Source: Sulfurimicrobium sp964384915
GTDB taxonomy: Bacteria; Pseudomonadota; Gammaproteobacteria; Burkholderiales; Sulfuricellaceae
Length of the DNA stretch: 64,000 bases
Direction of reading: 5' to 3'
NCBI GenBank assembly: GCA_964384915.1
Contig: CAYLMA010000007.1
Location: 1 to 64,000, forward strand
Both the position numbers and the translations under genes were made by a program. Position 1 is the first letter of the stretch; every line of letters starts with the position of its first letter. Positions 51,464 to 60,188 of the stretch are shown piece after piece. The notes beneath the pieces are model-generated. The model saw nothing but the letters and a program-made list of their open reading frames with translations. It was not told the DNA's origin and ran no database searches.

Positions 51464-52483
51464 TTATTTGCCGTGTGCGGCGCGATACTCGGCCAGCAGC
51501 CGCTTCACCTCGTCGAAGGTTTCCGCCGGAACCATGGTGCCGCGTATCTTGGGATAGATGCCTTCGGCGAATTTGCGCCACTCGGCTTCCTGCGCGGGCG
51601 TGGGTTTGGCCACCTGGAGCCCGCGCTTCTTCATGGCCGCGATCGCTTCGCCGTCTTCCACCCGCGCCCTGGCGCGCATCTCGGCGCCGGATTTCGCCGC
51701 TGCCGCTCGCAGCGCTTCCTGGCCTGCGGGGCTCATGGCGTCCCAAGCCTTGCGGGTGACCAGCAGCGCGCCGACGATGGGCGCCCAGTTGATGTCCAGC
51801 ATGTACGGCGCGGGTCCGTTGAACTGGGCGGCCAGCGCGTAGTAGGGCGTGGCCGGCACCACGTTGATGAGCCCGGTCTGCAAGGCCGGCAATACATCCG
51901 AGGTCTCCAGCGACACCGGGTGGTAACCCATGGCTTTCATGATTTCCATCTGTTCCGGCTCGCCCGCCCAGGTGAACATCTTCATGCGCTTGTAGTCCTC
52001 CGGCCGGCTCGCCGCTTCGCGGGAGAAGAAGCGCACCCAGCCCGCATCGCCCCAGAACAGCACCACGTAGCCCTTGTCGAGGAATTTCTGCTCCATGGCG
52101 GGGCGCATTTTCTCGCGCACATAATCCACTTCCTCCCAGCTCCTGAACATCAGCGGCATGTTCTGCAAGGCGGAAACCGAAGGCTCGATTTCGCGCAGGC
52201 CGACGATGGACAGCAGGCCGGCATTCAACTGGCCGATACGCATGCGCTTGGCCGTGTCGATTTCGCCGCCCTGGCTGCCGTCGGCATACACCGTCAAGGT
52301 GGAGCCGTCGTTCTGCGCCTTTCTCCAGGTTTCGCCCATTTCCAGCAGGGCGCGGTGGTAGAGGGAATTCTTCGGCACCAGGGTGCCCAGCCGAAGCTTG
52401 ACCGGGGCAGCCTGGGCGGCGTGGGCGGCCAGCAGCAGGAAGAGGACAAACAGGGCGCATGCGCTGCGGGTGAGTATGTACAT
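51464..52483 (-). CDS. TRAP transporter substrate-binding protein DctP
   Basis: From the ATG at 52483 the protein is 339 residues with a signal peptide MYILTRSACALFVLFLLLAA. The mature part starts near KLRLGTLVPKNSLYHRALLE and includes EDYKRMKMFTWAGEPEQMEI and the conserved arginine-bearing segment. The ligand is unknown. The gene lies between the TatT-type lipoprotein and the permease, 4 bp from the former, in one operon. A longer frame to 52579 overlaps the upstream gene and is rejected. Confidence 0.92.
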   Translation of the reverse strand: MYILTRSACALFVLFLLLAAHAAQAAPVKLRLGTLVPKNSLYHRALLEMGETWRKAQNDGSTLTVYADGSQGGEIDTAKRMRIGQLNAGLLSIVGLREIEPSVSALQNMPLMFRSWEEVDYVREKMRPAMEQKFLDKGYVVLFWGDAGWVRFFSREAASRPEDYKRMKMFTWAGEPEQMEIMKAMGYHPVSLETSDVLPALQTGLINVVPATPYYALAAQFNGPAPYMLDINWAPIVGALLVTRKAWDAMSPAGQEALRAAAAKSGAEMRARARVEDGEAIAAMKKRGLQVAKPTPAQEAEWRKFAEGIYPKIRGTMVPAETFDEVKRLLAEYRAAHGK

Positions 52484-52487
52484 GGGC

Positions 52488-53429
52488 TTACTCCGTGAAC
52501 AACTGGTCGGTGCGGTCGAGCAGCCATTTCGCCCGGCGCTGCATGAGGGTATTGGCCAGGCGATACTCGGGCGCGGCATCCAGGTCGATTTTCAAGGCCG
52601 CCGCCAGCAGGGCTTCGAACTCCTGGCGATCCCGGCCCGGCACCGCGACCGCCTCGGCGAGGGAAACATAGGGCCCGGCCTGGTGGCCGCCGGAGAGTTC
52701 GAGCGCGCGGCGGAAATGCTTTCGCGCCACGGCGCCGCCCCCGGTGTCGCTGCGGGCCATCGCATAGCTGATCATGAAGACATGCAGCGCGCCGGCATCG
52801 TAGCTTTCGTCCAGCTCCAGGGCGCGCGCCATGATGGCGCTCATGAGCGGCACATCGGCCAGCGTGTCGGGATCGTCCTTGGACAGCGCAATCAGCGCCG
52901 CCCAGGAGATGCCGCACCAGTACAGCCGCGCCACATCTTCCTTGCTTGTACCGCTCAGCGCGCCAGCCGGGTCGCTTTTCAGCGTTGCGGCAAAACCGGG
53001 GTGGGCGACGTCCAGGGCGCGCAGCCCGTAATCGCGGGCACGGCGGTAAAGCTTGCGGGCGCGTTCGCGCAGGCGGTATGCAGCGGCGACATCCCGGTCC
53101 TCGATTTCGTCGGCTTCCTGTTGTACGAAGGCGTAGGCATATTGTGTATATCCACGGGCGGTCGCGGTGAGCAGGCCCGCGTGTCCAGGCCGCTCGGCGA
53201 GCACGCTCTCCATGAGCTTGAGAGAAAACGGCGTCGCATCGCGGATCAGATCAAGATCGTCGTCCGAGGCGTATACCCCGCCGCCTGAACTAAGCGTATC
53301 GCCCAGATGATCGGCGGCGATGCGCCGCATCGAGCAGCCCGAGACAGCAAGCGCAAGGGCCAGCAGCATGGCCATACGGACGCCATTTGCGCCGCTCCTG
53401 AACAAGTACCCACTTAAGTCTTTTTGCAT
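52488..53429 (-). CDS. TatT-family lipoprotein (TRAP-associated T component)
   Basis: A 313-residue protein with a lipobox LALAVSGCS (lipidated Cys32). Helical repeats of about 35 residues follow, consistent with the TPR-like fold of TatT proteins, for example GLLTATARGYTQYAYAFVQQ and RRARDYGLRALDVAHPGFAA. TatT proteins form trimers that dock with a TRAP binding protein, best known from Treponema. The operon order T-P-QM supports this role. Whether the start is at 53429 or an internal ATG at about 53372 is uncertain; the lipobox fits either. Confidence 0.8.
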   Translation of the reverse strand: MQKDLSGYLFRSGANGVRMAMLLALALAVSGCSMRRIAADHLGDTLSSGGGVYASDDDLDLIRDATPFSLKLMESVLAERPGHAGLLTATARGYTQYAYAFVQQEADEIEDRDVAAAYRLRERARKLYRRARDYGLRALDVAHPGFAATLKSDPAGALSGTSKEDVARLYWCGISWAALIALSKDDPDTLADVPLMSAIMARALELDESYDAGALHVFMISYAMARSDTGGGAVARKHFRRALELSGGHQAGPYVSLAEAVAVPGRDRQEFEALLAAALKIDLDAAPEYRLANTLMQRRAKWLLDRTDQLFTE

Positions 53430-53551
53430 GAGGCCAGAAGGATAGGCTTGCTTTGTTACACCGCAGTTACGGGGCAGGGACGCCAGCCAGGCTTGCCGGC
53501 GTCCTGTTCATGTCGCGAGGCCGATAGCTGGCGCGATACTCCGGATACCAC

Positions 53552-53575
53552 GTCCGCCGTTGCGCAACGGCGGAC
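53552..53575. repeat. 24-bp perfect palindrome
   Basis: GTCCGCCGTTGC directly abuts its exact complement GCAACGGCGGAC, with no loop. It lies between the TatT gene and the antiporter gene, both on the minus strand. The perfect dyad suits a dimeric DNA-binding protein better than a hairpin. Confidence 0.75.
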
Positions 53576-53682
53576 CGGGGAGCTGAAACTGATCGCCAAC
53601 GCACCTCCGTGGTGCTGCCGGCAGCCGAAACCATCGCGGTGCGGCGCTTAAACTCCAAGCAAAATGATGTTGTACAGAGTTT

Positions 53683-54936
53683 TTATTCCATGGGAGTTTT
53701 CTGTTCCAGCAGCAGACCCAGCCTGCCCGCCAGCCACTTGGTGGTGGTCGCCTGGATCAGGATGGTCATGAGAATGGCGATGAAGGTCACCGAGGCGATG
53801 ATTTCCGCCCCCGGCGCCTTCATGCCCAGCAGCAGGCCGGCCAGCGCGCCGGGAATCACGCCCGTTTCGCGTGTCCAGCACATGAACAGCAGCTCGTTGC
53901 GGCTCCACTTGGCGCGCCGGTCCGGACCGGCGCACAGGAACACCGTCACCGGCCGCGCCACGAGCATGAAAATCGTCACCACCGCGGCGCCGGCGAGCAG
54001 GTACTGGTTCATCAGGGCGAAATCCACCTGCGTGCCGAGCAGGATGAAGATGAACATGCGCATGATCAGCGCCGTGGTCATGATGTAGTCCTCGAGAATC
54101 TTTTCATCCTGGTGCGCGCGCTTCAGCCCGAAGCTTTCCTGGTTGCCGATCATGATGCCGAACACGAACACCGCCATGAAGCCGCTCGAATGCAGGCCGT
54201 CCGCGCTCATGTAGGCGCCGATCACCGCCATCAGGGTGACCACCGGGGCGTATTCGGCAAGGAAGCCGTATTTCTCGTGGGCGATCAGCAGGATGGCGAG
54301 ATAGCCCAGGACGCCGCCGACCAGGATGCCCAGCAGCGCTTGCTTGACCAGGTCGAGCAGGGCGTCGCCGGCGGAGAACTCGCCCGCGCCCATCGCCACG
54401 CCCAGCACGGCAAAGGTAATGATGGCGCCCATCGCATCGTTGAAGGCCGATTCGGTCATCACCGTTTGCGCCACCCGCTCCTTGATCTTGATCTGCTTGA
54501 ATACCGGCACCAGGGTGGCGGGATCGGTGGAAGAGAGGACCGCACCGAGCAACAGGGCGACGATGAAGGGCACGCCAAGAATGTAGTAGGCGGCCACGCC
54601 GGTGATGGCGCCCGTAATCAGCACGCCTATGGTGGCGATGACGACGACGGTGATCCACACTTCTTTCAGCACCCTGAGCCGGATCGATGCGCCGCCGTCG
54701 AACAGGATATAGCTGGAGCCGAAGATCAGGATCAGCTGGTTGACGGCGGAATCCGCCTTGATGTCGATCAGCCCGAAAACGCCGGGTCCCAGCAGCATCC
54801 CCACCAGCAGGAACACCACCACGTCCGGCACCCGCGCCAGCCGCGCCAGCAAGCCGGAAAACGTGCCCAGGGCAAGGATGATGCCGAACACCAGCAGAAC
54901 GTGTTTGGCCAGCACAATCGAAGCGGAGGATTCCAC
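53683..54936 (-). CDS. Cation/proton antiporter (NhaP/CPA1-like)
   Basis: A 417-residue membrane protein with about 12 helices. Typical sites are LLGAVLSSTDPATLVPVF and ESAFNDAMGAIITF (the ND-type ion-binding pair). It exchanges sodium or potassium for protons at the inner membrane. No cytoplasmic TrkA domain is attached. Position alone does not link it to the TRAP operon. Confidence 0.88.
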   Translation of the reverse strand: MESSASIVLAKHVLLVFGIILALGTFSGLLARLARVPDVVVFLLVGMLLGPGVFGLIDIKADSAVNQLILIFGSSYILFDGGASIRLRVLKEVWITVVVIATIGVLITGAITGVAAYYILGVPFIVALLLGAVLSSTDPATLVPVFKQIKIKERVAQTVMTESAFNDAMGAIITFAVLGVAMGAGEFSAGDALLDLVKQALLGILVGGVLGYLAILLIAHEKYGFLAEYAPVVTLMAVIGAYMSADGLHSSGFMAVFVFGIMIGNQESFGLKRAHQDEKILEDYIMTTALIMRMFIFILLGTQVDFALMNQYLLAGAAVVTIFMLVARPVTVFLCAGPDRRAKWSRNELLFMCWTRETGVIPGALAGLLLGMKAPGAEIIASVTFIAILMTILIQATTTKWLAGRLGLLLEQKTPME

Positions 54937-55148
54937 GACTTAAGCTTTCTATTGGGGATGAGAATGCAAGATTGACATGTTTGAAATCATAAAGGCAAGC
55001 ATTTCCAGTGCAATAGCGTACTTAGAGAGGTATACGCCGGCCACGGGGATGCTGGCCAGCAACCGGCCGAGGGGCCGAGCATGAAGGTCAGGAGGCGTTT
55101 GCCGATTATCGCAGGGCGCCATCATAGCCAAGTCTATTGCCTGACGGC

Positions 55149-56264
55149 TCATGATAACTTTACCTTGAGGGCTAAATCCGTCCTAGAGTCAGCATGATGC
55201 AAGGCTTCTTCCAGTGAGATTTTACGCTGCTTGTAGAGTTTGAATAAACAATCATCGAACAATTGCATTCCCACCTCCGTGCCCTTTTTGATGGCGTCTT
55301 TCAGCGTATCGATCTGCCCTTTTTGAATCAGGTCAGCGGAATAGGCGGACTGCAGAAGAATTTCCGTCGCCAAAACCAGGCCGCCTTCCAGACAAGGGAG
55401 CAGCCGTTGTGAGATCACGCCTTTCAGGTTCAGCGATAAATCAAGCAGAACCTGTTTGCGCGCCTCTTCAGGAAAGAAATTTATCAGTCGGTCAACGGCC
55501 TGATTGGCGTTGTTGGAATGCAAAGTGGAAATGCACAGAGCTCCAGCTTCCGCATACATGATTGCATGCTGGGCGGTTTCCCGATCGCGTATCTCGCCAA
55601 TGACAATTACATCTGGCGCTTCGCGCATCGCATTCTTAAGCGCATCACCGAATGTCAAGGTGTCGATCCCCACTTCCCTTTGCTCGACCAGAGATTTTCC
55701 ATGTGAGAAAAGAAATTCGATCGGGTCCTCGATGGTCAGGATATGTCCATCCATGATTTTAGCCCTGTACCCGACCATGGCGGCCAGGGTCGTGCTTTTC
55801 CCGGTACCGGCGGCACCTGCCATGAGGACCAGGCCGCGTTTCAGCAATGCGAGTTGTGCTGCCTGGGGCGGTACGCCGAGTTCATCAAAGGTAGGAATCT
55901 CTGCCTTGATCAGGCGAACCGCGACAGAAACCTCACCACGTTGGTTGTAGACATTTACGCGGTAACGGCCGGTATGGTCCGAAGCCAGGGCGAAGTTGCA
56001 TTCTTTTGTTTTTTCGAACTCTTTGCGCTGCTGGCTTGTCATCAATTCATAGGCGAATTTCTTGGACTCTCCTGGTTTAAGCGCAGGCCAGGGTATCTGG
56101 GCATGAGGGGCATTCAGTTCGTCATCCGAAAGACGGTGTGCGGGGAGGTAAACAGGTTCGGTTACCCCTTCGATCTTCATGTGGGGAGAAACTTCTGCTG
56201 AAATAAACAGATCCGACGCCCCTCGCTCAGCCATTAGTTTTAAGAGCTCTTTGATATCAGACAT
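55149..56264 (-). CDS. pilU: Type IV pilus retraction ATPase PilU-like
   Basis: From the ATG at 56264 (MSDIKELLKLMAERGASDLF) the protein is 371 residues. A PAS-like N-domain precedes Walker A (GAAGTGKST), the Asp box (TIEDPIEF), Walker B (VIVIGEIRDRETAQ) and the His box (STLHSNNANQAVDR). It is a hexameric cytoplasmic ATPase that retracts the type IV pilus together with PilT. The call as PilU rather than PilT rests on the Walker A loop and overall sequence; pilT is not in the window. Confidence 0.85.
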   Translation of the reverse strand: MSDIKELLKLMAERGASDLFISAEVSPHMKIEGVTEPVYLPAHRLSDDELNAPHAQIPWPALKPGESKKFAYELMTSQQRKEFEKTKECNFALASDHTGRYRVNVYNQRGEVSVAVRLIKAEIPTFDELGVPPQAAQLALLKRGLVLMAGAAGTGKSTTLAAMVGYRAKIMDGHILTIEDPIEFLFSHGKSLVEQREVGIDTLTFGDALKNAMREAPDVIVIGEIRDRETAQHAIMYAEAGALCISTLHSNNANQAVDRLINFFPEEARKQVLLDLSLNLKGVISQRLLPCLEGGLVLATEILLQSAYSADLIQKGQIDTLKDAIKKGTEVGMQLFDDCLFKLYKQRKISLEEALHHADSRTDLALKVKLS

Positions 56265-56376
56265 TTTTCCCACCTCCCGCATTGCTTCGACAAGGAGAAA
56301 GCTCGCGCCCCCCCTCCAGTTGATCACATCAGGCTGTTGAGTAAAGACAGGAAGCCACGTAGAATCCGGCCTACAG

Positions 56377-56450
56377 GCGGGTGTAGCTCAATGGTAGAGC
56401 AGAAGCTTCCCAAGCTTACGACGAGGGTTCGATTCCCTTCACCCGCTCCA
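56377..56450 (+). tRNA. tRNA-Gly (anticodon CCC)
   Basis: A 74-nt cloverleaf with acceptor stem GCGGGTG/CACCCGC, D arm GCTC-AATGGTA-GAGC and T arm GAGGG-TTCGATT-CCCTT. The anticodon loop TTCCCAA gives CCC at 56409-56411. The CCA end is encoded (TCCA at 56447-56450). It lies on the plus strand between minus-strand pilU and glmS. Confidence 0.95.
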
Positions 56451-56460
56451 GCCCCCTATC

Positions 56461-58290
56461 CTATTCCACCGTGACCGATTTCGCCAGATTGCGTGGCTTG
56501 TCGACGTCCGTGCCCTTGCATAGCGCCGCATGGTAAGCCAGGATTTGCATCGGTATCGTATGGACGATCGGGCTCAATGGCCCTGCGTGAGTGGGCAGGC
56601 GTAGCAGGTGCAGGCCTTCCTGTGGCGTGAAATTACTGTCCAGATCGGTGAACACATAGAGTTCTCCGCCCCGCGCGCGTACTTCCTGAAGGTTGGATTT
56701 GAGTTTCTCCAACAGGCTGTCATTCGGAGCCACCGCCACCACCGGCATGTCCTTGTCGACCAGGGCGAGCGGGCCATGCTTCAACTCGCCTGCAGGATAG
56801 GCTTCCGCATGGATATATGAGATCTCCTTGAGCTTCAGCGCGCCCTCCATTGCGATGGGGTAATGCACGCCACGCCCCAGAAACAGCGCGTGTTGTTTGT
56901 CCGCAAACCGTTCCGCCCAAGCGGCGATGTCGGGCTCCAGATTAAGCACCTGCTGCACCAATCCGGGAAGTTCACGCAACTGCGTCAGCCAGGTTTTTTC
57001 CTGTGCTGCGCTTATTTTGTCGCGCTGACGGCCAAGAACCAAGGTCAGGAGAAACAAGGCGACCAGTTGAGTGGTAAACGCCTTGGTCGAAGCAACGCCG
57101 ATTTCGGGCCCGGCGCGGGTCAGAAAAGTAAGCTCTGATCCACGCACCAGCGCGCTTTCAGGAACATTGCAAATGGCAAGGGAATATTTGTGCCCGAGTG
57201 ATTTTGCTTGCAGCAGGGCGTCAATGGTATCGCGCGTTTCGCCGGACTGGGAGAGTGTGATAATCAGTGTGTCCGGGTCAGATACGCTGGTGCGGTAGCG
57301 ATATTCGCTGGCAATTTCTGCCCGGCACGGCAGGCCCGTCATGGATTCGATCCAATATTCCGCCACCTTGGCGGCATGATAGCTGGTGCCGCAGGCAAGG
57401 ATTCTGATTCCGTTTACCGCACTCAGTATGTCTTCCGCATTTGGACCGAACATACTCGCCAATACATGCTCCGTCGTCACCGCAGCCTGCAGAGTGTTGG
57501 CAATGGCCTGCGGCTGCTCGTGAATTTCCTTTTGCATGAAGTGACGATAGTTGCCGAGATCTACCATGTCGGCAGATTGTTCAGATATGTGCGCACTGCG
57601 TTCAACCGGGCTTCCTGTCGAATCGATAATCTTTACATCGAGCAAGCCAATGTCTGCGATGTCGCCCTCTTCCAGATAAAGAACTTTCTGTGTGACCGGC
57701 AGCAAAGCGGAAACATCTGAAGCGATGAAGTTTTCCTCAATGCCCAGGCCAATCAGCAATGGGCTTCCACTGCGTGCTGCTACCAGGCGGTGAGGCGAGT
57801 CTGCACAGAGCACGCCGATGGCGTAAGCACCGCGGAGTTCAGCCGTGGCCGCACGCACGGCTTCGAGTAGATCGCGGCAGGCGTGAAAGTGATGGTGAAT
57901 AAGGTGAGCAATTACTTCTGTGTCGGTTTGCGAGGTAAAAACATAGCCTAGCGACAACAACTTTTCGCGCAATGCCTCGTGATTCTCGATAATCCCATTG
58001 TGAACCACAGCAAGCATGTCATTGCTGACATGCGGGTGGGCATTGTCCTCAGTCGGAGCACCATGCGTCGCCCAGCGGGTATGGGCGATGCCGAGGTGGC
58101 CATGTGTTTTCAGCCGCCCAGTCTGGAGCGCCAGTTCCGCCACTCTGCCAACACTGCGTACCCGCTGCAGGCCATTGTTCAGAACCACCAAGCCTGCAGA
58201 GTCATAGCCGCGATATTCCAGCCTGCGCAGTCCTTCCAGCAGAATGGGAACGACATTTCGTTGCGCGACGGCGCCGACGATCCCGCACAT
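56461..58290 (-). CDS. glmS: Glucosamine-6-phosphate synthase (isomerizing)
   Basis: The 609-residue enzyme starts MCGIVGAVAQR, placing the glutaminase nucleophile Cys2. The C-terminal half has two SIS domains (SQSGETRDTID and GRGVHYPIAMEGALKLKE) and ends KSVTVE. It makes glucosamine-6-phosphate from fructose-6-phosphate and glutamine for peptidoglycan and LPS synthesis. It follows glmU by 4 bp in one operon. No glmS ribozyme is expected or seen in this 4-bp space. Confidence 0.98.
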   Translation of the reverse strand: MCGIVGAVAQRNVVPILLEGLRRLEYRGYDSAGLVVLNNGLQRVRSVGRVAELALQTGRLKTHGHLGIAHTRWATHGAPTEDNAHPHVSNDMLAVVHNGIIENHEALREKLLSLGYVFTSQTDTEVIAHLIHHHFHACRDLLEAVRAATAELRGAYAIGVLCADSPHRLVAARSGSPLLIGLGIEENFIASDVSALLPVTQKVLYLEEGDIADIGLLDVKIIDSTGSPVERSAHISEQSADMVDLGNYRHFMQKEIHEQPQAIANTLQAAVTTEHVLASMFGPNAEDILSAVNGIRILACGTSYHAAKVAEYWIESMTGLPCRAEIASEYRYRTSVSDPDTLIITLSQSGETRDTIDALLQAKSLGHKYSLAICNVPESALVRGSELTFLTRAGPEIGVASTKAFTTQLVALFLLTLVLGRQRDKISAAQEKTWLTQLRELPGLVQQVLNLEPDIAAWAERFADKQHALFLGRGVHYPIAMEGALKLKEISYIHAEAYPAGELKHGPLALVDKDMPVVAVAPNDSLLEKLKSNLQEVRARGGELYVFTDLDSNFTPQEGLHLLRLPTHAGPLSPIVHTIPMQILAYHAALCKGTDVDKPRNLAKSVTVE

Positions 58291-58294
58291 GGGC

Positions 58295-59668
58295 TTACTC
58301 CTTTACTTTTTTCACCGGGCGTTTCCACCCGTTGATAGTGATTTGCTTGGCACGGGAAAGCGTCAACTCTCCCGTAGGGGTATCCTTGGTAATTGTGGAA
58401 CCGGCGCCGATGGTGGCTCCTTTTCCCACTGTTACTGGTGCAATCAACTGGGTATCTGAGCCGATAAATGCGCCATCTTCAATTACGGTTCGATGTTTGT
58501 TCGCGCCATCGTAATTGCATGTAATCGTGCCTGCGCCAACATTGACTTTTGAACCTACTGTTGCGTCCCCAACATAGCTCAGATGATTAATCTTGCTATT
58601 GAATCCTACCTGGCTATTTTTCACCTCAACAAAGTTACCAATATGCACCTCATTTGACAGTTCGGTGCCCGGACGTATTCTAGCAAAGGGGCCAATGCGG
58701 CAACCTGCGCCCAGCGATGCTTGCTCCAGCAGACTGAACGGCTCGATTCTGCTTCCATTTTCGATCTTCACATCACGCAAAACACAGTTCGCCCCCACTC
58801 TGACACCATCCCCCAGCTTGACTTGCCCCTCAAAGATGCAATTAACATCGATGATGACATCGTTACCACAGCTTAGCTCTCCGCGAATATCGATCCGCGC
58901 CGGATCGAGCAAAGTGACTCCGCTGCTCAACAGTTTTTGTGCCTGCTCCTGTTGGTACATACGTTCCAGTTGGGCCAATTGGCTCTTGCTATTGACACCC
59001 AGAACTTCCCGGTGATGTGTGGGATGAGTGGTGACCACCTCGACACCGGCACTGACCGCAAGGCCAATGACATCGGTAAGGTAAAACTCCCCCTGTGCAT
59101 TAGTGTTTTTTATTTTCGCCAGCCAACCCGAAAGGTATTGATTGGGGATGGCCATGATCCCTGTATTGACTTCGGTGACTGCGCGCTCCTCTGGAGAGGC
59201 ATCCTTTTCCTCCACGATGCATCTGACCTTGCCACCCTTACGTATGATCCGGCCATATCCACCGGGGTTATCCATTTCGATGGTGAGCAAAGCAACTTGC
59301 CCATTCAGGGCGATCCTTACGAGAGGCAACAGAGTTTCAGCGTGGGTAAGCGGCACGTCGCCATAAAGCACCAGCGTAACGTGCTCGTCTTTCAGATGAC
59401 TTAGCGCCTGCTGCACAGCGTGCCCGGTGCCGAGTTGCGGCTCCTGCTTAACCATCTTCACGGTGGTGTCTTCGATGGACTGCGGCACGGCTTCGCCGCC
59501 ATATCCGTAAATGACGCAAATTTGAGCCGGGTCAAGCAATTTTGCAGTGCTTAGCACATGCTGCAGCAGTGACTTTCCCGCAATTTCGTGCAGCACTTTG
59601 GGTCGCTCAGAAACCATGCGAGTACCCTTACCGGCAGCCAGAATGACAACATCTAGAGCTTGTGGCAT
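58295..59668 (-). CDS. glmU: Bifunctional GlcNAc-1-phosphate uridyltransferase / GlcN-1-P acetyltransferase
   Basis: The 457-residue enzyme has the pyrophosphorylase motif LAAGKGTRM at the N-terminus. A left-handed beta-helix acetyltransferase domain lies from about 255 onward (repeats such as IGPFARIRPGTELSNEVHIG). It makes UDP-GlcNAc. It lies downstream of the atp operon terminator and upstream of glmS, the same order as in many proteobacteria. Confidence 0.98.
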   Translation of the reverse strand: MPQALDVVILAAGKGTRMVSERPKVLHEIAGKSLLQHVLSTAKLLDPAQICVIYGYGGEAVPQSIEDTTVKMVKQEPQLGTGHAVQQALSHLKDEHVTLVLYGDVPLTHAETLLPLVRIALNGQVALLTIEMDNPGGYGRIIRKGGKVRCIVEEKDASPEERAVTEVNTGIMAIPNQYLSGWLAKIKNTNAQGEFYLTDVIGLAVSAGVEVVTTHPTHHREVLGVNSKSQLAQLERMYQQEQAQKLLSSGVTLLDPARIDIRGELSCGNDVIIDVNCIFEGQVKLGDGVRVGANCVLRDVKIENGSRIEPFSLLEQASLGAGCRIGPFARIRPGTELSNEVHIGNFVEVKNSQVGFNSKINHLSYVGDATVGSKVNVGAGTITCNYDGANKHRTVIEDGAFIGSDTQLIAPVTVGKGATIGAGSTITKDTPTGELTLSRAKQITINGWKRPVKKVKE

Positions 59669-59700
59669 TTCATCATCACTAAATAAAATTCATTATAAAT

Positions 59701-59726
59701 AAAAAAGGCAGCCGAAGCTGCCTTTT
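59701..59726 (-). terminator. Terminator after atpC
   Basis: AAAAGGCAGC and GCTGCCTTTT form a 10-bp stem with loop CGAA (59703-59726). On the minus strand the hairpin is followed by TTTTTTATTTAT, so it ends the atp operon transcript just before glmU. Confidence 0.9.
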
Positions 59727-59747
59727 CAATTTTTCATCATGTTGCGC

Positions 59748-60176
59748 TTAGCGATGAGAACCCCTGCGAAGCTGTTCAATCGCACGGATCTGAGCCACGG
59801 CTTCAGCCAGTTCCGATTCTGCTTTTGCATAATCCATCAGGGCAGATCGATCTCTGAGCGCTTCTTCCGCCATGCGTTTGGCTTCGAGTGCCTTCGCTTC
59901 ATCCAGGTCTTTACCACGTAATGCTGTGTCCGCCAGGATGGTAACGACTTGCGGTTGAACTTCCAGGATACCCCCCGATACGAAGAACAACTCTTCATCA
60001 TCACGATCCGGAACTTTCACCCGAACCGTGCCCGGCTTCATCCGGGAAATCAGCGGAGCATGGCGCGGGTAAATTCCAACTTCACCCCCCTCTGCCGGAG
60101 CAGCGACAAACTCAGCCACTCCAGAGTAGATGGATTGCTCAGCGCTTACTACGTCTACGTGAATCGTCATTGCCAT
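59748..60176 (-). CDS. atpC: ATP synthase epsilon subunit
   Basis: The 142-residue protein starts MAMTIHVDVVSAEQSIYSG, with the beta-sandwich (GEVGIYPRHAPLISRMKPG) followed by the C-terminal helical hairpin. It couples rotation and can inhibit ATP hydrolysis in F1. Last gene of the atp operon, 12 bp after atpD. Confidence 0.97.
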   Translation of the reverse strand: MAMTIHVDVVSAEQSIYSGVAEFVAAPAEGGEVGIYPRHAPLISRMKPGTVRVKVPDRDDEELFFVSGGILEVQPQVVTILADTALRGKDLDEAKALEAKRMAEEALRDRSALMDYAKAESELAEAVAQIRAIEQLRRGSHR

Positions 60177-60188
60177 AACTGGCGTCCT

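Noticed and set aside
54949..55152. Small minus-strand frame of 67 codons overlapping the pilU stop by ATGA
   Set aside because: No family features, no hydrophobic or conserved motif and ordinary spacer composition; the overlap looks accidental.
56435..56470. tRNA-associated integration site next to tRNA-Gly
   Set aside because: The tRNA 3' end is only 10 bp from the glmS stop, with no integrase and no duplicated tRNA end visible.
58290..58295. glmS ribozyme
   Set aside because: The glmU-glmS spacer is only 4 bp, and this ribozyme class is known from Gram-positive bacteria.
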